A stretch of DNA of 64,000 bases, taken from positions 1,302,001 through 1,366,000 of the forward strand of contig OZ024845.1 of NCBI GenBank assembly GCA_964017145.1, read 5' to 3'. Within the stretch, counting starts at the first letter, position 1. Each line of letters opens with the position of its first letter. This stretch comes from Agrocybe praecox (taxonomy: Eukaryota; Basidiomycota; Agaricomycetes; Agaricales; Agrocybaceae). Shown here piece after piece: positions 1 to 11,923 of the stretch. The position numbers were made by a program, and so were the translations under genes. Below the pieces are notes generated by a model, which worked only from the letters and a program-made list of their open reading frames with translations, was not told the DNA's origin and searched no databases.

Positions 1-995
1 AGAGGTGGGTCAGATTTAATTAAAATGACGCGAAGATATGCGTACGTACCATTGATATTTTTCGGCGGATAAAACTCATAAGATGGGTTGTTGATTGTTG
101 CGTTATTAATAAACCTACATGCTCAGTTATTTGGTAGCGCGGTACTTAATAAAATGTAGCTTACGCCAGTGCTGTAGACCCGCTGTATCACTCTGATCAA
201 AATTGGGCCCGATTGGACTGAAGAAAAAGGTACTTACCCAAAGATGAGCACAGAACCGTCTTCAATTCTGACCTACATGGCGATACAAGGGCTTCGCATT
301 AGATAGTGATATCATATTGATATTAAAAAGCATACAGATGCAGGGTACCACCTGTCTGAAGTCAACCGAACAGTATTTTGGTCCTCGAAAATATCGCATT
401 TTTCATCATTGCAAGGGGTGAAAAGCCGGATAGCTTGCAAGCCGTTTTGTCCTGGTTGAAATAATTAAGATGAAGTGTGAAGTGAAAGGGAGAAATATCT
501 CCAAACGTACCAGTAATCACAATCGGATTACCAGCTGAACTGATAAAAGTCCCATTTCCAAGGAAGCTTCCAGTGGCGCACCAGGTGTTGCTCACTGGGT
601 TCAGTGGTCTGACTGTCTTTGTGACGAGGTTCAGCTCGACAGACCATGCAGGATGACCGTTGACAGAAAGAGGGTTGTGTTCGCTGCAGATATAGGCTTG
701 TGTTATGACTGGAGCTACTTGTTGAAAGAAAGAAAGTAGACGTACACTTTGTCAAATATAATTGCGGTTGTCTCTGACACAACGGCAAGTTGCATCCCGC
801 TTACACCTGTCGTGCTATAAGGAGAACGAGCGGGATTAATTTAATGAGAAATTCTAGTCGTTTAGGTACTTACCCTTCCTGAGACAAAGACCATTGACCA
901 GGGGCAAAACTAGAAGAAATAACATCGGACTTCAGATCAAAAGAGAACGCTCGAATATACGCTGAGAACAGCACTAAATGCAGAAGGGAACGCAT
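1..995 (-). CDS. Glyoxal oxidase-like copper radical oxidase, 5' part (runs off window)
   Basis: Secreted copper radical oxidase (AA5_1 type), which oxidises small aldehydes and produces H2O2 outside the cell. The ATG at 995 opens a signal peptide (MRSLLHLVLFSAYIRAFS). The spliced exons then read SGMQLAVVSETTAIIFDKV, EHNPLSVNGHPAWSVELNL, NTWCATGSFLGNGTF (the Cys of the Tyr-Cys cofactor), GLQAIRLFTPC, RWYPAS (copper-ligand Tyr region), VRIEDGSVLIFG, GGSTALA and FINNATINNPSYEFYPPKN. Introns are 45-65 bp with GT..AG ends; one exon is only 18 nt (about 165-182). No stop or frameshift was seen once spliced, so the visible third looks functional. The C-terminal two thirds lie outside the window. 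It is closely related to the complete gene at 51,960-54,539 and shares its exon layout. Confidence 0.85.
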
Positions 996-3900
996 TATCG
1001 GTTATGCTCGTGACACTGGTTGATTTGCAAGTGCTTTTATACGTCTCTGCGAAGTATGACATGGTAACTAAATCTCATGAAGCCAGGCCAGAGTTTATTA
1101 CAAATGGACAGCTAAGAAGAAACACACCGAGCCAGCCCTTTACTTATGACTCATCTTCTCTATCATTTGTGGAATGAAATCGCGGAAAAGGCTATTTGTG
1201 ATTCTTAAGTCAAACTGCCGGGAGCAAAATCCAGTTCGCGAAGACATACCATGAGAGTCGGTTATTGTATAGAGGAATTGCATGCTGTCTGATGACTACA
1301 AGATACCACCTATGAAGGTTGTAATGGAGAACTTTGATACTCCAATTGGTATGTCCTAGCAGACTGGGGCGTAGACCGATTGCTGAACGGTGAAGACAGC
1401 ATGAGAATTGAGATCCAACGCGTCAGAGTTAACCCAGAAGTAGGATTAGACTCGTTTCCAATCCATGTTCAAAACGAGTTAGGTGAAGAGTTCATTTGAA
1501 TAGGGTTTTCATTTCAGATAAAATAGCAAAAAGTAAACACAGATGGGATTGGGGCAAGTAGGAAGCCAGGTAAGCGTGTGCGCATTGCGTAATACATCTG
1601 CCATACGTGAGAATAAACGCGGTCAGGTGAGACATCGGAAGTCGGGTTTCGATGTTACCCGATCCCAGATTCTTCCATTTTTTCAACGCCAGGCCGCCTT
1701 CTTCTCGAAAAACGCTCACCTTGTAATCAGTTGTAATGTTTTGACTCCAAAATTTTGCATGAACGTCATCCGGTGGGATATACGAAACCAACAGCAGGAG
1801 CATACGTCCGGTATTTTCAATCGCCTCCCCGAACGAGGCGACGAGGGAACATGAATTTTAATTTTCATGCTCGTACTCTTAAAACTCTGCACTTGACCTT
1901 TGTAGACAAGCGGTACTCAAACGAAGAAGCTTTCGGATGTATATAACAGCGGTAATACAAGTGAAGGAGGATGATAATAATAGCACGTTCGTGTTCATAG
2001 AAGATTACAGAAATATCTATATGATATACCAGTTGTCGCGACTGCGGTAGATGGTGTGTCGATATGACGTGCAGAGTCCATGCAAGACGCACGAGTCGAG
2101 GGGTACGGAGGTAAATTTCTCGGCAAGTCGCCTATCACAATAAGGTCAATAATTCGATAGCGAAAGTGAGAAAACAAGTGCATGACTGAGAAACAGATAC
2201 AGAAGTTATAGTAAATAAGAAGACTCAATGACCGAACATTTTCTCCTCGTCTTAATCACCCAGTTGGGAAGAATCTACGGTTTTGATTTGAACTTGAAGA
2301 ACGTTCTCAAGTTCCACGATTTGTTCCGTCATGCCCATATCAAACGCTAATAGAATTGAAAATTTAGAACGAAAAATATGGATATCTGGTTTCAGAATGC
2401 TTAAGGGAACTTGCGAGAAAAGAATGTCGCAATGAGAAGCTGACCTACTAGACTAATCGGAGGTTGCAGAAGACCTCCGAGTCGCTCAATAATATATATG
2501 CTCCTGGGTTCGGTTTCCTCGAATGACAACAGGCGGCGCAGTAAGTAACAATATCGATGAATCATAATGGATGGCGGCGGGAGATGACCGGGTTCTTTCA
2601 AACATAAACAAAAACTGGGATCATCAAATTTGTTTCACACCCACCATGAGTGTGACTATGTACACCGTCTGTTTATCTCGACTAGGTCTGCGGCCGTGTA
2701 CATTCCTTCTCCTTCGACTGATTTACGAACGCGTAAGTGAAGAGTGTTTGCTCTCCGTGTGTTTGAATATGCTCACTGCTCAGTTTATTCCTGTCTACCT
2801 TCATTATTCCAATTACTAACCCGGTTCATTCATCATTCTCTAAAGGAAAAGACAACAACAGACGATCATTACAGCAATGCCTTTAAAATCTACCCTTTCT
2901 AATACGCGACCCATGCGGCACGGCAAGATGGTGGTTGGATGGTGGACCTGTAGATCTCAAGAAACGCGGTGGGAGACGAATAATAAACTCAAAGCAACTA
3001 TAAAGTATATATTATACACTACTTCATGACTTGATGTCGTAATTAGGGAGCTTTGCTACTTGTCGAGCAACGATATTTCGCGAAGTTTTTGACACGGGTA
3101 TTTCCCAAACCAAAGTGGCGAACAAGCTCGATGCCGCATGCGCATCACTTTGGCACCTATGTGCGGCCATGGCATCGCCTTGCCGATCCATCCCCAAATT
3201 GCCCATCATAAATGCAGGGAGGGTAAATGGGTAACCAAGATTCTATCTGTGGCGATCACACAACGGTTGACTGCATAAATAGCAAAGGAAAAGGGCCAGT
3301 CGTATCAATCAAATCTTTATGAAACGGGAACTGTGGCCTCATACCTGGTGAACGTTAACATTGGTATGGATATTGTCATCATGCACATGACTGGACATGG
3401 CGCCTTGGTGGTTGCCTCGGGTCAGCACATATTAGCGTAATGGAAGTGAGATAAGTACCTGTTCTCTCGGCTATACTGGAGACACCATGGTCCTAGGGAG
3501 AATTGATTCAGAAGGGTTACGACTTAGCACGATCATGATCATACCTTGTCTGGTGGGGCATTTGTCGAATTTCGTACTACAGTGGTATCCATCGTACTAT
3601 CAGCCATTGATTGAGCGAAGCGGATGGGCATCGTAACCATATCAATAGAGGCCATACTACCATCCTCGATGCCGTGACGTCGACCATTTAGTCTTCGATA
3701 TGAAATATCAAGTACTGACCATCATTGGGAAACAGAGCTAGACCTTACAAAACGACTTTACGGAACGCTTCCGGTTAGAACTGGATCTAATTGGTAGCAA
3801 TTGGAGCAACTTACGCATCGTTATAACATATAGTTTCGATAAATTTAACTGTATCGGCATCCTATGGGGTTGTCTTCAATTAAAAAACCTTCGAGAATAG

Positions 3901-6900
3901 GAGTATGTGTAGAGTACCAGTCGAGATTGACAGGATTAGCACAATAAAGGACAAAGAAGACGGCGTCAGAAATTGTTATAAGAAGACCTCTTGCTATGAT
4001 AAACGTTAGGAGGCTTTGCACAGCGCTTTGTGTCCTATGAAATGTTCAATCATTACGTCATGTCTTGAAACATACAGGTGCTTTGGACACTTGTGCTTAC
4101 AATTTGCCGATTTGTCTTGACCTAGCCTTAATAAAGTGTGAAGACAATACCACAGTGACGACTGCGTCTGCAATAATGATAAACGCTTGATGGACTCCCG
4201 CGCTTATCTGTTTGATGGGAAGTTCGATAACTTACAAGAAACCACACGGAAGGACTCGGAGAAACTTACCCTGATCATGGGTAAATATAGGTCTGATACC
4301 TCCCTATAGGTAACTTCCACAATGATTGTATCTTATTGAGGATCAGAGAGTGGTACATGGGCGGGGATACTCCCAACGTACAAATTATAGCGACTAAGGG
4401 ACGCAAATTAGTGATAAGATGTGACATAAATTATGTATCGCGGCTCACCGAATGCAAGGAGGGCAGTGAAAGCCTAACAAAATTCTATCTTAGAAACACA
4501 ACCTCCAATCAAGAGAGGACTTACGATGGTGCCAGCGAGCCAATAATTCCCGGGGTGTACTGCGGGCGGCGAACATGATATACAGTTTGTTTTGTTTAGG
4601 TGAATTGGGCCAAAACATGGGCAGACTCACATAAATGGACTCTACTCGCAAAGAAGAGTTGAACCCTATAGTAAGTCACAGAAAACGGTTAAACATACAT
4701 CTAGAAAACCCGCATAATAGCATGGTTATGGCTCACAGGAAGACGATGACGCCGGTAAATGTTAGCTCAGCCAGAAGTCCATCGTCTATTGTGAAAAACT
4801 GGATCTTGTTCCCGAAGTGTTCGACCTAAAATTATGTTAAAAGGTATTACAGTTGACTATCACGCCCAACCTCGCTTACCAGCTTGTCGTGAATGAATAT
4901 CGAGCTGGATATTGTTGTCGCAGCGTCCAGACACCTGGCAATCGTTCTATATCAGCAAAGAAGCTGAGAGCGCTTGCCATTAATCATACACCAGCAAAGC
5001 AACCTATGGCACAGAATGAGGGATATATTCTAGTTCTAATTGGTCCAGAATGCGCACAAAGGATCTGAGTGTCCATGTGTCGTGATTATTGTGAGCATAG
5101 TTCCAAGCCTGCAGTATAGTGACCCCAAGAAGGCTGCCAGTGAATGAATGTCGACTCATTGCTAATGGTACGAAGAAGTAGAATCCTATGCTCACATCGT
5201 CGAAAGTACGAATCCTGGAACAAAGCCCGTTATCAGCGTTTATTGATTCACCGAACTCAAGATAGACGCACCAACAAAGATTCCATCTACTTCACTCGAA
5301 ATGTTGATATCCGTTGCCACTGCAGGTATCACTTCGAGGGCTGGCATCCCTCGGAAGTGATTGGTCAAGGAAGGGAAGGGGGACCGGCGAACAGTATCCA
5401 TCGTCAGTATAAATGGTGTTTAACGTTAACGTTGACATTGACTTGACAAGATCAAAAATATCGCATTAGCACCCGCGACCAAATCGCGGGGAAACACTGG
5501 ACCTGCGGGACACGACGATTGCCAGATTGCTGGCAAGTATATATGTGCACTATCTTCCCAGTCGCATACCGCCGCCCATAGTTAGATGCTTAGCACGGGA
5601 AATGGGCCTTCAAATTCATCCACCCGGAAAACTTCTCAACATTCCATATATCAAAGGCCATGAATCAATGTTCAACGTTGGGCGCTGAAGAGTCGGCTTG
5701 GTTGCGTTATGTACAATGTTGTCAGCAGACTAATGCGGAATAGGAAAAAAATGTCACGGAGGGCTTATTGCTCGGTTGTCTTCCTTACAGTGTGGAAAAG
5801 TTACCCCCGGAATCAATTTCCCATATATTATGACGCCGAAGGTTGGCCTCGCTTACTACTGTTCTCGAAAGTGCCCTATAAGAGGAAATGCACCCTCTCT
5901 GTTCTGTGACCTGTCCTTATTCTTATAGGAAACCCAGTTTGGCTGTAGAAGGTAGCCTGACAGTGGTAATTAGGCGGACATTTATTATATACAATAGTAA
6001 ACCCTTGGGTCAACGTACATATTTTTAGGCGGTCGAACAGAACGCCAGTCGAACAGAACGCAAACCGACATAAAAAATGGAGCTCGTTTGATAGCATCCT
6101 TGAGTAACAAAGTCGCGTAGGCTTTTCTTTGGTGTCGTGGGGGAGTCGCAAGAACATTTAACCATCATACATCAGGGTGGTTTTTATGTACCAGGAAGGG
6201 GCCTGTCGGTGATGCGGAAAATACTACTTACCACTGTCAACTTTTACGAACTCTCCTGTAACAGTAACGTAGTCTTCTTTCCACCATCGTATTGTTTCCT
6301 TATCAAGCCGCTCCATAAATTGGTTGTATCCGAGCTCTCGCTGCTTCTCGCTGTAAGTAGAGAAAAAACATTATGTCAGGTTGTTATCGATCATCCAAGT
6401 TCAACTCGAAAAAGACTTACGAGTCCCACATAGCAACTCCCCGAGGAAACCACAACGTCATCGAAAGAAGCTCTCTGTTGGCAACCTCTAGAACATGTAA
6501 TTCCCCCATGATACTACCTGGACGTATCTTTGCACGAAAAAGAGAGCCACGAAGATCATCATTGCCTCCGACCATTGCTTGAAATGACTTTACTAAGGAA
6601 GCGACTTAAGCTGACAGACTACACAGTGATAATCGATCGGACGATTAGGCTGTGTTTAACGTCTTCAAATGCGTCCGAGATCATAGCAACGATTTTGTCT
6701 GTTTCTAAATCTATGAGGTTGAAGGTCAAAAGCTTAACGAAGTGCGGAATCTAAGCACGCATCGTACCAGGCAGGCGTTGAGTGTAGCGTATCTTCACGT
6801 AATCGCTGGTCGCCGATATTCACATTGAGATTATTTGGGTGTAATCTTTTCGGCAGCGAAATTTGGCCTGGAATGGCACCCCGAAATATATTTGCATATC

Positions 6901-7177
6901 CTGCACAGGGCGAGCCTCCTGGATGCACGTAGGTTTGTCAGTATCCCAATATATCAGGCCCGTGGTTGACAGACGGCGGATACTGACAATTACATCGGCA
7001 TCCAACGAACTTTCAACTGGAGCAAAGAAAGAAAACCAAATGATTGACACGTGAAATTGGCGGTCTTCCAAAAGTCAAAGCGGAGAATGATTAATGAGGC
7101 CGAAGGGTTTTGGTTATAACGAGTGAAAAACAATTTAAACTTGTGAAAAACAAAAACAAATTTACAAATTTCTGTGG
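996..7177. other. Gene-poor stretch, nothing recognised
   Basis: About 6 kb upstream of the oxidase with only short open frames and no conserved motif, RNA gene or clear repeat that I could recognise. A minus-strand frame at 1,492-1,803 begins MLLLLVSYIPPDDVHAKFW and could be a decayed exon with a signal-like start, but I cannot assign it. Confidence 0.5.
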
Positions 7178-7427
7178 ACTACGGTGGCCTGGAACCGCCA
7201 GGATGTATTTCAGTTTTTTTGTTTTTGATTTTTGATCGTTTGATTCGTTTCATCGCTAAGCTTGATGTCGGCTAACCGTCCTAAGTCCGTCCCTTAGGGG
7301 TAACTCCCCTTCTCAGGTAACGTCGAGGCAATATTTCCTTTCATGTAAGCATAGTCTGGCTATGGATTGGCACCCTCTGAGCTCACTGGGGTCATCAGTT
7401 CGCTCTTCGGGGGTGGTGACGGGTGTT
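7178..7427 (+). repeat. Left terminal inverted repeat
   Basis: Pairs with 9,752-10,004 in inverted orientation at roughly 95% identity by eye. A shared landmark is the stretch GTCCGTCCCTTAGGGGTAAC. A more diverged extension continues to about 7,511. Confidence 0.85.
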
Positions 7428-7646
7428 TGCGGCGCGTGCACGAGGCTTGAAGCTTGAGCGCGCACACCCGGCGTGTGACATCGTCGGCGACGTCGGCGAG
7501 ACTTGATAATTTTCGTGAACAAGAGACACAAAGGTGTACTTTCAGTCATTTATCGATGTTTCTTTCGGTGTGGGGTGATATAAAATAGCTATTGTTTTTC
7601 TATACAATTCTTTCTAAACATATTCAACCCCGAATTCAATAATAAA

Positions 7647-8166
7647 CTAGATCATAGAATTAAATACAGCCCAACCAACCTTTACTAAAAGTTGAGGATC
7701 ACTTATGGCTCTATAGGTGTTCTCGTACAATGCCACAGCGTCGTCATTTCTAAATTGGAGAAGATTGGGTTGATCGTACTTCACAAGGAACTGATCAACG
7801 ATCTCGTCAGGTACTTCAATAAGACAGTCCTTGCCGCCAAAATCAGTCGGTCTCTCGTACATGTCAATTCGTCGAGCTCCAAAATGGGATGTGAAATCCC
7901 TTTTTTTCTTCTTTCTAACCCTATGAACAGCACTTTCGACAACAATGTTGTCGAGCCGGGGTTGAACAATGCGTCCCCAAAGCCAAATCTTAACAGCGGT
8001 GCAGAAGAAACAACATCAATCCAGATCTGAAGAGTAACGGTTGACTTACGAGTGTAAGGGATCAGCTTCTTGATATCCCAAAGTAACGAGACCCGAATTG
8101 TGCTCGTGAAGAATATTCCCTAGCTCAGTTTCCCACATTGGTTGCCAGGCTCGTTCTCGGGTGATG
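7647..8166 (-). pseudogene. Decayed integrase-core-type transposase, C-terminal part
   Basis: Spliced minus-strand frames read TRERAWQPMWETELGNIL, HSIWLWGRIVQPRLDNIV, ARRIDMYERPTDFGGKDCLI and EVPDEIVDQFLVKYDQP, ending AVFNSMI. The order (a tryptophan-rich helix, a LWLW segment, a P/G-rich turn with 'DFGGKDCLI', then an acidic tail) matches the C-terminal half of the integrase-core domain proteins common in agaricomycete genomes. That comparison is from memory of the family. The upstream catalytic part cannot be read as one frame in 8.2-9.1 kb, so the gene is treated as dead. Its position between the inverted repeats suggests it once mobilised the element. Confidence 0.5.
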
Positions 8167-9751
8167 TTGTATGTACGCTTGACTGCTGTGAATGCAGGTA
8201 GAATAATTTATGGAATGTTTATGCATTTGGTTCTGTTCAAATTGATATTTGAGAGCAATTTGAGAGTTACTTCACATGTGACACTGCGGATAGTAAAAGC
8301 AGGATTTTTAGCTGTCTCAAAAATGCCGGAAAAATACTGCTTCCCACGCAGGAAAAAGTGGTGTCTGTATACAGCAGAAATTGCTTTCAAATCCGTCACA
8401 AAAACAGGATTTTCTCCTACCTTTTGACAGCATAAAGTACAGGTCTGAAAGTACCATTATCTTCCGTCCCTAAGACAGGAGTATGTACTGTGTTCAGAGC
8501 AATAATATCTACTCGAAGTACTAAAAGCGCAGTACAGATCAAAATAAAACCCGCCGCACTCACAAGCCACGAGAAAATTTCATGCGCAAGCTGGTGCAGG
8601 GACGCGAAATGTGCGAAGGCATGCTGGGAGGTCCTAGCAACTGTAAAATTAGCAATTATCGATTTCAAAGGCAAAGAAATTAATTCCTGAGTGTGTATGA
8701 CACATACAATCACTCACCGGCAGGATATTTCTGTGTTCTCAGTCGAATGTCTAAACAGAACTGCTCCTCTGTATCGAAGTTAAATAATTTTTTGGGACAA
8801 GTCACGCGTAAGCTTTGACAATAGGCCCTTGTAATATAACATAGCACTCACGCAAGGTATTGGTTCCATCATTTCGAGTCATTTCGACCTTGTTCAAGAT
8901 ACGTTGCGCTCCAAAATGTCAATATATGCGGGCTAAAACGCAGATATGTGGAGGATTTAGAATCAGAAATTACCATTCATTTGAACTAGATCAAGTACCA
9001 TGCGACGTACCGCACAGTACATATTCTGCAAACAGCACTTGCCAACAGGCCGGCTGGATAGCAATAGCGTATTCTGACATGTATTATTATGGTTTCCTGA
9101 CCCAAGAAAGGGATTAAAGAAGCGAAAATTTTAAATATATGCGCATATATGTTTGCATCATTAACAAACCTAATGTAAAGCAACGAGAACGCCCCCCCCC
9201 CCCGATGTCTTAAATCGGCCCAAAGAGAATATAACCACGCGAAAATCGGCGTGAGTACACTTTCATAGTCGGTTATAGGTATGATACACACCTTTGGTTG
9301 AATATATGCGGGTTTTATACCGTCATTTGTGGCCCCGGACCTTAACTGTGAGGAAAGTATATGTGCAGTGGTCGAGCGCTTCCCCTAACTATGCCCTTTG
9401 TAAAATAAATAAATAGGGGCTATCAGATGGGAGTTACATTGAAACCTCTTTGGTTTTCCAAGAGGTAGGTTACTTGAAGAGAGTTACGGGCAAACTACTA
9501 CTATTACAATCTGTTGAAGGTTTCCTCGAGTTTTGCCGAGCATCGCCAACTACAACTTCCCACGCCGCGCGTGCGCACTCAACTTGCCTCACGTACACGC
9601 CACACTCTGCGTAACAACTCAACAAGCATCATTGGCTAGTGCGACGCATTTCAAGAGTGTGCAATACGCTGCTCTCGACGTGGTGAGAAGTTTTGAGGCT
9701 TGCATCCCCAGCAAGTCAATATGCGATGAGAAACTAGGTTGGGCATACCTG

Positions 9752-10004
9752 AACACCCGTCACCCCCCTCAAAGGGCGAACTGACGACCCCAGTGAGCTC
9801 AGAGGATGCCAATCCACAGCCAAACTATGCTTACATGAAAGGGAATATTGCCTCGACGTTACCTGAGAAGGGGAGATGTTACCCCTAAGGGACGGACTTA
9901 GGACGGTTAGCCGACATCAAGCTTAGCGATGAAACGAACCAAACGATCAAAAATCAAAAACAAAAAAACTGAAATACATCCTGGCGGTTCCAGGCCACCG
10001 TAGT
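9752..10004 (-). repeat. Right terminal inverted repeat
   Basis: Inverted partner of 7,178-7,427. It ends only 92 bp from the stop codon of the neighbouring hydrolase gene. Confidence 0.85.
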
Positions 10005-10095
10005 GGACGACAATGTACATAATTTTTATAATATATTCATAGTAAAAAATCGCTCACAACCTTAAAATATCTGTAGCGAAAATGATGAGAACTTG

Positions 10096-11271
10096 TTATT
10101 GTTGAAATCGATGAATGGGGACGAACCTCTCCGGCTCCTCAAACTGTGCTAGATGAGAGCTGTGATAGAACTCGACCCATTTAATTTTGGGAATTTCCTC
10201 GAAGAAGGGTTTGATGGCTATTTCATGAACCTCATCCGTTGGAGAGTGGAGGAGCAACGTAGGGCACATGATTCGATGCAAAATGGGGACGACGTTCCAA
10301 TTTTTGTTGTTTCCCCCGTTCCTTAAAAAGTATGGGCTGTTCCTGAGACAAAGTATTAATTCCTAGCTTGTGAGAGTGTAATGTGAGAGTGCAACTTACA
10401 AGGCTTTATACGCTGATTTATCCTTCTCAGACTCAGCAAAGGAAGCCAACAACTCTGCTGGCCATGGATCTAAGGTGCAGATATGCTTTCGTGCGAATTG
10501 CATATCAGCATTCAAGTCTTTGTACTCCTTAGAGTCCATAGTCCCCGCATCTTCATGTTTCTTGATCATTTCATAAAATTCTGGAAGGAAGTTTTCCTTG
10601 ATAAGTCGGGTTACGCCTTCAGTTACGAGTTCAGTTGAAGCTGGGCAGTTTGCGAGAACCAGCCTTCTCATTCCAGTGGGTTGACGGGCGGCAGCAAAGT
10701 TAGAAGCAATCATGCCTGAATATTTTTTACGTCAATAAGTAATAAAATGAAACAAGAGGTGTTTGACGAGATCACTAACCCCCCCAAGAGTGTCCCAAAA
10801 TATCGTAACGAGATATTCCAAGATGACGCAAAAGATTTTCCAGTTCGTCCAGGAAAAGGTCAACACACCAGAAGGACGTAGGTGCATCAGAAATATGGGA
10901 CGATCTACCGCACCCTATTTGATCGTAAAGTATGACCGGAATACTGATTTTCAAAGGTCAGAACCACACAGGAAATCTGGATTTGTGGGGAATGATTCAC
11001 TGGAAACGTTCGTATAGTTTCCGGTTTGGCCTGCGACAAGGTCATTCAGAATGACTCGATGGAAAATGAACAAGACTCACAACATGTAATCATGTGAAAG
11101 ACCAGGACCGCCATGGACCACCACAAGGGGCGTACGTTCGCTCGAGTAAAGATCGCCATATGTTCGGTACCATGTCTTGTATGTCTTGCCGTCGACAACA
11201 AAGTCAGCTGTGCCAGTGGACTGGAAATGTGAAATATCGGACGTAGGCTCTCGTTCAGCATGTGAGGCCAT
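10096..11271 (-). CDS. Proline iminopeptidase-like alpha/beta hydrolase
   Basis: Serine hydrolase of the prolyl aminopeptidase (S33) type, which in this family releases N-terminal proline or hydrolyses related amides. Motifs in order: [18 protein letters not shown], oxyanion HGGPG followed by [19 protein letters not shown], nucleophile elbow GHSWGG ([10 protein letters not shown] across an intron), acid region HSPTDEVHE and catalytic His in [16 protein letters not shown]. The start at 11,271 (MASHAE) precedes the first conserved strand. Clear introns end at about 10,714 and 10,340. Between about 11,084 and 10,960 the conserved SDL and KISIPVI segments sit one base out of frame, so either a short intron or a frameshift lies there. 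The C-terminus ([10 protein letters not shown]) seems about ten residues shorter than usual and stops 92 bp from the inverted-repeat element. Confidence 0.75.
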
Positions 11272-11923
11272 CGTCGTATGCGGGTAGGTGCAAGGAGAGT
11301 ACTACAGAACAAAGTTGAATTTCAGCTCCTTTTATACTCGTCTGACTCCAGTAGGCTATAGCCATCGATGATTGAACTAAAAATTGTAAGGTCATGACGC
11401 GTCCACTGAGCTGACGCGTCGCGGTGACGCGTACATGGTCTGATGCGAGTCTCTGATAAAGTCGCAGAGAACGTCAAGAAGAGATACCTGGCCATCAATG
11501 ATCAATCAAACTCGGTTGAATACAAAACATAAAGAAATAAGGCACGCACAATACAGAACCAGGGTGTCTCGAGAAAAGGTTCAATGGAAAAAGCATCAAT
11601 TCAGTTAAGATACTTTTTAAACTAGAGGTAGATTTAGTTAATCCAGGATTTAGATAAGGACTAAGAAGCGGCAGACGTAATGTGAAGTAAAGGTAAGGCA
11701 TAAAACATAGATAGAGATAAATAAAATGTCCATAGAGGCGAAGATGCACGCAGATAAAGAGGAAAGTAGTGGCATAATTAATCAAGCAAGTATGGGTAAA
11801 AATTGTCCTTTGAGTATAATCAATCGAAGAGGATCAGCATAATGTCCGGTGTGTGAGTAGGAAAGAGGTCGAATAGAAAGAGAAAGAAATCATATATAAG
11901 TATCCGCGAATGGGATATCTCAA
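11272..11923. other. Intergenic, nothing recognised
   Basis: Lies between the hydrolase start and the stop of the next minus-strand gene. It would hold the hydrolase promoter and the 3' flank of the serine-rich gene. No motif is distinct enough to call. Confidence 0.4.

Larger units (their letters stand above)
7178..10004. mobile_element. About 2.8-kb DNA element with long terminal inverted repeats
   Basis: The two ends are near-identical inverted copies. Both begin ACTACGGTGGCCTGGAACCG read inward. The match runs about 250 bp with few substitutions and continues more weakly to about 7,511 on the left and about 9,521 on the right, where an extra stretch at about 9,620-9,750 interrupts it. 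The interior holds remnants of an integrase-core (DDE-fold) protein on the minus strand and a run of 12 C at 9,192-9,203. I could not identify a convincing target-site duplication: the flanks read TCTGTGG on the left and GGACGAC on the right. The element looks non-autonomous today because its coding part is broken. Confidence 0.7.

Noticed and set aside
5415..5450. Repeated GTTAACGTTAACGTTGACATTGACTTGAC, possible telomere-like or operator repeat
   Set aside because: Too short and imperfect, and no fungal telomere unit (TTAGGG) is present.
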